From NCBI GenBank assembly GCA_000697335.1, contig JNEM01016408.1:1-24334 (forward strand): DNA of 24,334 nucleotides, given 5' to 3'. The stretch is from Conidiobolus incongruus B7586 (Eukaryota > Entomophthoromycota > Entomophthoromycetes > Entomophthorales > Conidiobolaceae). The position numbers and the translations under genes were made by a program. Positions 20,652 to 24,334 of the stretch are shown piece by piece (positions within the stretch are counted from its first letter, which is position 1; each line of letters starts with the position of its first letter). The notes beneath the pieces were generated by a model. The model worked only from the letters and a program-made list of their open reading frames with translations. It had not been told where the DNA came from and searched no databases.

Positions 20652-20901
20652 ATTGGTTGATAGCCTCTCCAAATTAATTTTTTGTACCCATCTGACCAAT
20701 CAGTTTGCTTTTTTTTCGCCAACTTCAATAATTCCATTTTATTCAAAAATAATCTGTTAACCTCAATTCCATTAAATCACCCCTAACAAGGTTCTCATTG
20801 GTCATTGCAGAACTTAGTAAACAGGAAAATTGCATCGTCAGTTTTATTCATATTTTAAAATTATCAAGGAGCTTATGATATGTTCTCCTTATATTGACTC
20901 A
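20652..20901 (-). promoter_or_regulatory. CCAAT boxes and a Gcn4/AP-1 site upstream of chitin synthase
   Basis: Three CCAAT-type boxes lie 250-400 bases before the start: 20652-20656 and 20797-20801 on the minus strand, and 20696-20700 on the plus strand. A perfect TGACTCA is at 20895-20901. The area is GC-richer than the desert beyond, with pyrimidine runs. CCAAT boxes are common HAP/CBF sites in fungal promoters; the role here is inferred from position. Confidence 0.4.
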
Positions 20902-22480
20902 TAAACTATTACATCAAGACTAATTAAATCCAATCCTTGTATTTTCAGATAATCATCGTTAAACAAATATAAAATTTAGGAATTATTTAATTAAATTATA
21001 TTTATTATATTCGAAACCTCCCTAATTTACTATGGCATCAAATGAAAAGATTTGAATCTATTTATTTTAAAAAATCAGACTAAAAATAGCAAATTATTTA
21101 TAGTAGTATCAATAATAGGATATTAAAACAAGATGAAAAAAAATAAATCATACTCCATAAATGCTTCGTTTCATTAATATTCAAAATATGTAATCAATCG
21201 TTTTGACATTCATTCATTATTTAACTTGAATCATTACTTGTAACTAAAAATTTTAGGTTGAATTTCAAGATGATTTAATTTATCCATATTCACATGAGAT
21301 CAACCACGCGTTTTAACCTTATTAATTAATCAATCAAATTGAATTTCATACAATTTATATCAGAATATGGTTTATGGTCATAATTAAATCGATGTTGGGC
21401 TGAACTTATATGTTGATATTATATTAAAATACTGGGACTTTACATAAAAGTGCCATGACTATTGAATTGTCCTAATTATCATTTTGTTAAGGTAATAACA
21501 ACTGATTAATATAATCAAAAACTTGGCACTTTAAACTTTTTATGAATTGCAAAGCTTTTTTTACTTGAAACATTTAATTTAGTAGATTTAAAAAACTCAA
21601 AATTTAATTATTATAAAATACTTTTTGGACTTATTTATATAAAAAATTAGATTATATGCCTAAATCATAAGGATATGAAGTGAAGATTGAAAATTTTAAT
21701 AGAATTTAAAAATTCTTACTTAATAGTATCCATTCAGACTAGTTACAAGCACAAATATTAGATTAAACTGGCTATTTTTAATATATTTTTATTTTTTAAT
21801 AATTAAAATATGTGTTCAATTAATAATTCAAAATGATTTCATTGAACTTTAATACCAGTTGATAATTAAAATTTTAATTGAAAAACAAAAACTCTTTATG
21901 TTATATTTAAGAATTTTATTTTATGATTTCACTCATTTTAAAAAAGAATTGAAAATTATAGAATTAAATAACTTTAAAATTTTATATTTGAATGAGGTAT
22001 ATGACTCATTTGAAACCGCAAATTCCGTAACTGTTTTAAAAATACTTAGTGATTTGTCAATAATTTTATTTGACCTCCAAATTGTTAAAATTTTTTAATA
22101 TTTAACAACATGGAAAGTGGTGAGTATTATATTTATTATAATAGCTGTTATCTTAAACTAAATTAAAAATGCTATTAATATATGTGAGAATACTGTAACT
22201 ATTTGAAGGTTTAATAAGGACAAAATGCTGTTAAAATAACATTTGGTTGAATTAGAGATTGTGAAATTTAAGAAATAATCGAATACTTAACATATTTTCA
22301 TATATATATATTAAGAGTATATTCAAACAGGAAAATTTTATTTAATCTTATCTTTAATGATTTTTTTTCAATACTTTGAGAACTAGTTTAAAATGAATTA
22401 GTGTTAAATTATATTTTGCAGATTTTATAAAACTTTTCAAACAATCAAAATATTGAAATATTACTTTGTAATTTGAATAA
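20902..22480. other. AT-rich gene-free stretch
   Basis: No convincing gene. A plus-strand open frame of 79 codons (21859-22098, starting with TTG; 66 codons from the ATG at 21898) has some varied codons near LNEVYDSFETANSVTVLKIL, but such a length is expected a few times by chance in this much AT-rich sequence. A further TGACTCA lies inside it (22002-22008). Confidence 0.55.
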
Positions 22481-24334
22481 TAAGAATTTTTTGTGATTGA
22501 AAAAAATAAACATTTTAATATATAAAAAGTAAAAATAAATAATATAAAATTAATAATTTCTTTTATTTCTAATAACTTTTTGTTATACTTTTAACAAAGA
22601 TTTAATATTTAAATAATTCTTTTTATTAAGACTAAAATTTAATGTTTCACAAACTAATTAAATTTTCCTGTAGAAATTTTCTTTCTTATAAGCTAGTTTT
22701 TTAATTATTTAAAATAATTATAATTATATAGGTTATAATCTAAAGAATATATTAGATATAGTGGTTGTTTCTAATTATTTTTATTTAGAAAGTTTTTTAC
22801 AATTTTAAATTTATGTATTTTTATACACTAACCTACAAAAGTAAGTTATAAAATCAAAAATATATATTTTTTTAATTAATAACTAAAATAATTATATATA
22901 TTAGATTATTTAAAACTATAATATATAATTAAAGTATATTATTTAATAATAAATAAATATATTTAGATATATTTAGTAAACTATTAGCAAAAATATTAAC
23001 CTTTAATATTTAACTAAAATAAATTATAAATTTGTAGGTTTTTAAAATAAAAGGATATATTTAATAATATATAACCATATTTTTTTTCTCTCTTTGTTAT
23101 TATTTTATATAATATTTTACAAATATACTAAATTTTTTTTATTAGTATTATTATACTTAAATCCCTCTTTAAAAAAATCTACTTGTATATTAATTAACTT
23201 TATAAAATAAATAAATTAAATTGTGATATTGTTAAAATTACTAGTGTTAGCTAATTTATTATAGTTAAAGTTATTAAAAATAACAATAAAAAAACATTTA
23301 AACTTAAACTTAAGTATATTAAAATTATAAATAAATATAATAAGAAGTATATTTATAAGTTAATTAATATAAGTAAATATAACACTATTATAAAAATATA
23401 ACAGGAATTATAAAACTATACAAGAATATTAATTAATACTAATATTATTATATATTTTTTATATTAGTATAGATATCACTTATACTTTAAAAAAACACCC
23501 CCAATTAAAAAAATCCTATTATAAAATTAAACAAGAGTTTAAATATCATTACTAATATTAAATTAAAACTAATTAAGGTAAAGTTATTTAATTTAATAAA
23601 ATAAAAATATATTTTAGTAAATTTAATAAAAAAACTAGATGCTTTAAAAAAATATAAAACTATTTTATAGCTATTATATTAATTTTACCTAAAAATACAA
23701 TAATAAGTTAATTATTATTTAAAGATATATATTATTTTTAGGTATAAGATATCTTTATAAAGTTAATAAAAGAATTAATATTAAAATATATTAAAATATT
23801 CTAAACAATAAATTAAAAAAAACCATTAAATAATATAGGTTAAATAAATCTAATATTATTTTCTAATGAGATAATATTTCTTGTTATATTATAACTTTTA
23901 CTACCAAATAACTTAAAAATAATAAAATAACAGTTATAAAGTAGTTTCTTTAATTTTTTAATTTTAATCTAATTAAACACTTTTAAAATTAGTTAAAAAA
24001 TGCTATTAAAGTTTTCCCCCCAATAAAAAATTTAAATCAACTTTAAAAATATATTTAAGAAATATAAAACAAAATTAACTTTTTTTAATATAAGAAGTTA
24101 ATTGATTTTATACCCTATAAATTTAAAGAAGTTAAAAAAGTTAAAGGTAAATATATTAAGTTTTAATTTTTTTTTATTACCAAAAACCTATAAATTTATA
24201 ACTTACCTTAGGTAAAATTTAAAGGTTTATATTTTAACTAATTAATAACTAAATATCATTATTTAATAATATATATAATTAATAAATATAATAGATTTTA
24301 ATTATTTAATTTAAGTTTATTTTATTAAATATTA
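22481..24334. repeat. hyper-AT, CpG-free block, likely worn repeats
   Basis: G+C is roughly 7-15% per line to the end of the window and no CG dinucleotide is visible. Two CCCCCAAT motifs stand out at 23498-23505 and 24017-24024, each followed by an A-run. All frames are closed. The composition and the isolated C-runs suggest an old repeat strongly altered by C-to-T change. Its family, ends and age cannot be read. Confidence 0.4.

Noticed and set aside
21859-22098. 79-codon plus-strand frame
   Set aside because: Starts with TTG, no domain or promoter context, and a length expected by chance in this AT-rich sequence.

Overview
The window looks like nuclear DNA of a very AT-rich fungus. Two genes have short (50 nt) GT-AG introns with a TTAAT-type branch region. 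There is a family-2 chitin synthase with the QRRRW and EDR motifs, a Gcn4-like bZIP factor, fungal-style TATA plus CT-rich promoters, and compact genes of clearly higher GC separated by deserts of about 80% AT or more. An early-diverging filamentous lineage (Entomophthoromycotina/Zoopagomycota or Mucoromycota) fits best, but the sequence alone does not fix the species.

Layout. 1-3387: AT desert with one slightly GC-richer patch (about 2640-3200) that may be a worn coding relic. 3388-4404 (-): orphan 338-residue protein with an internal helical repeat and an S/T-P-rich basic tail. 4800-6480: GC-richer stretch that reads as coding in patches, mainly on the + strand; I support one exon pair there and otherwise leave it unresolved. 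6691-7035 (+): possible three-exon gene for a 79-residue protein. 7747-8418 (-): an intact Polo-box-domain protein with no kinase domain. 9513-10721 (-): secreted or lumenal GlpQ-type glycerophosphodiester phosphodiesterase. 10722-16620: 5.9 kb gene-free desert containing a hyper-AT, CpG-free block and one isolated island of about 50% GC. 16802-17535 (+): two-exon bZIP transcription factor with an AP-1-like site cluster and short upstream ORFs. 17875-20405 (-): two-exon chitin synthase of 826 residues, convergent with the bZIP gene and carrying CCAAT boxes upstream. 20902-24334: desert grading into a second hyper-AT, CpG-free block, probably worn repeats.

The genes do not form an operon or obvious pathway. 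The most striking item is the stand-alone Polo-box protein. It keeps the Trp and His-x-Lys residues that grip phosphopeptides in Polo-like kinases, yet its 5' side is a 1.1 kb desert with no room for a kinase. This suggests a Polo-dock-only adaptor or competitor of the cell-cycle kinase. Secondary leads are the bZIP gene's possible self-regulation and uORF control, and the small split gene next to the Polo-box gene.
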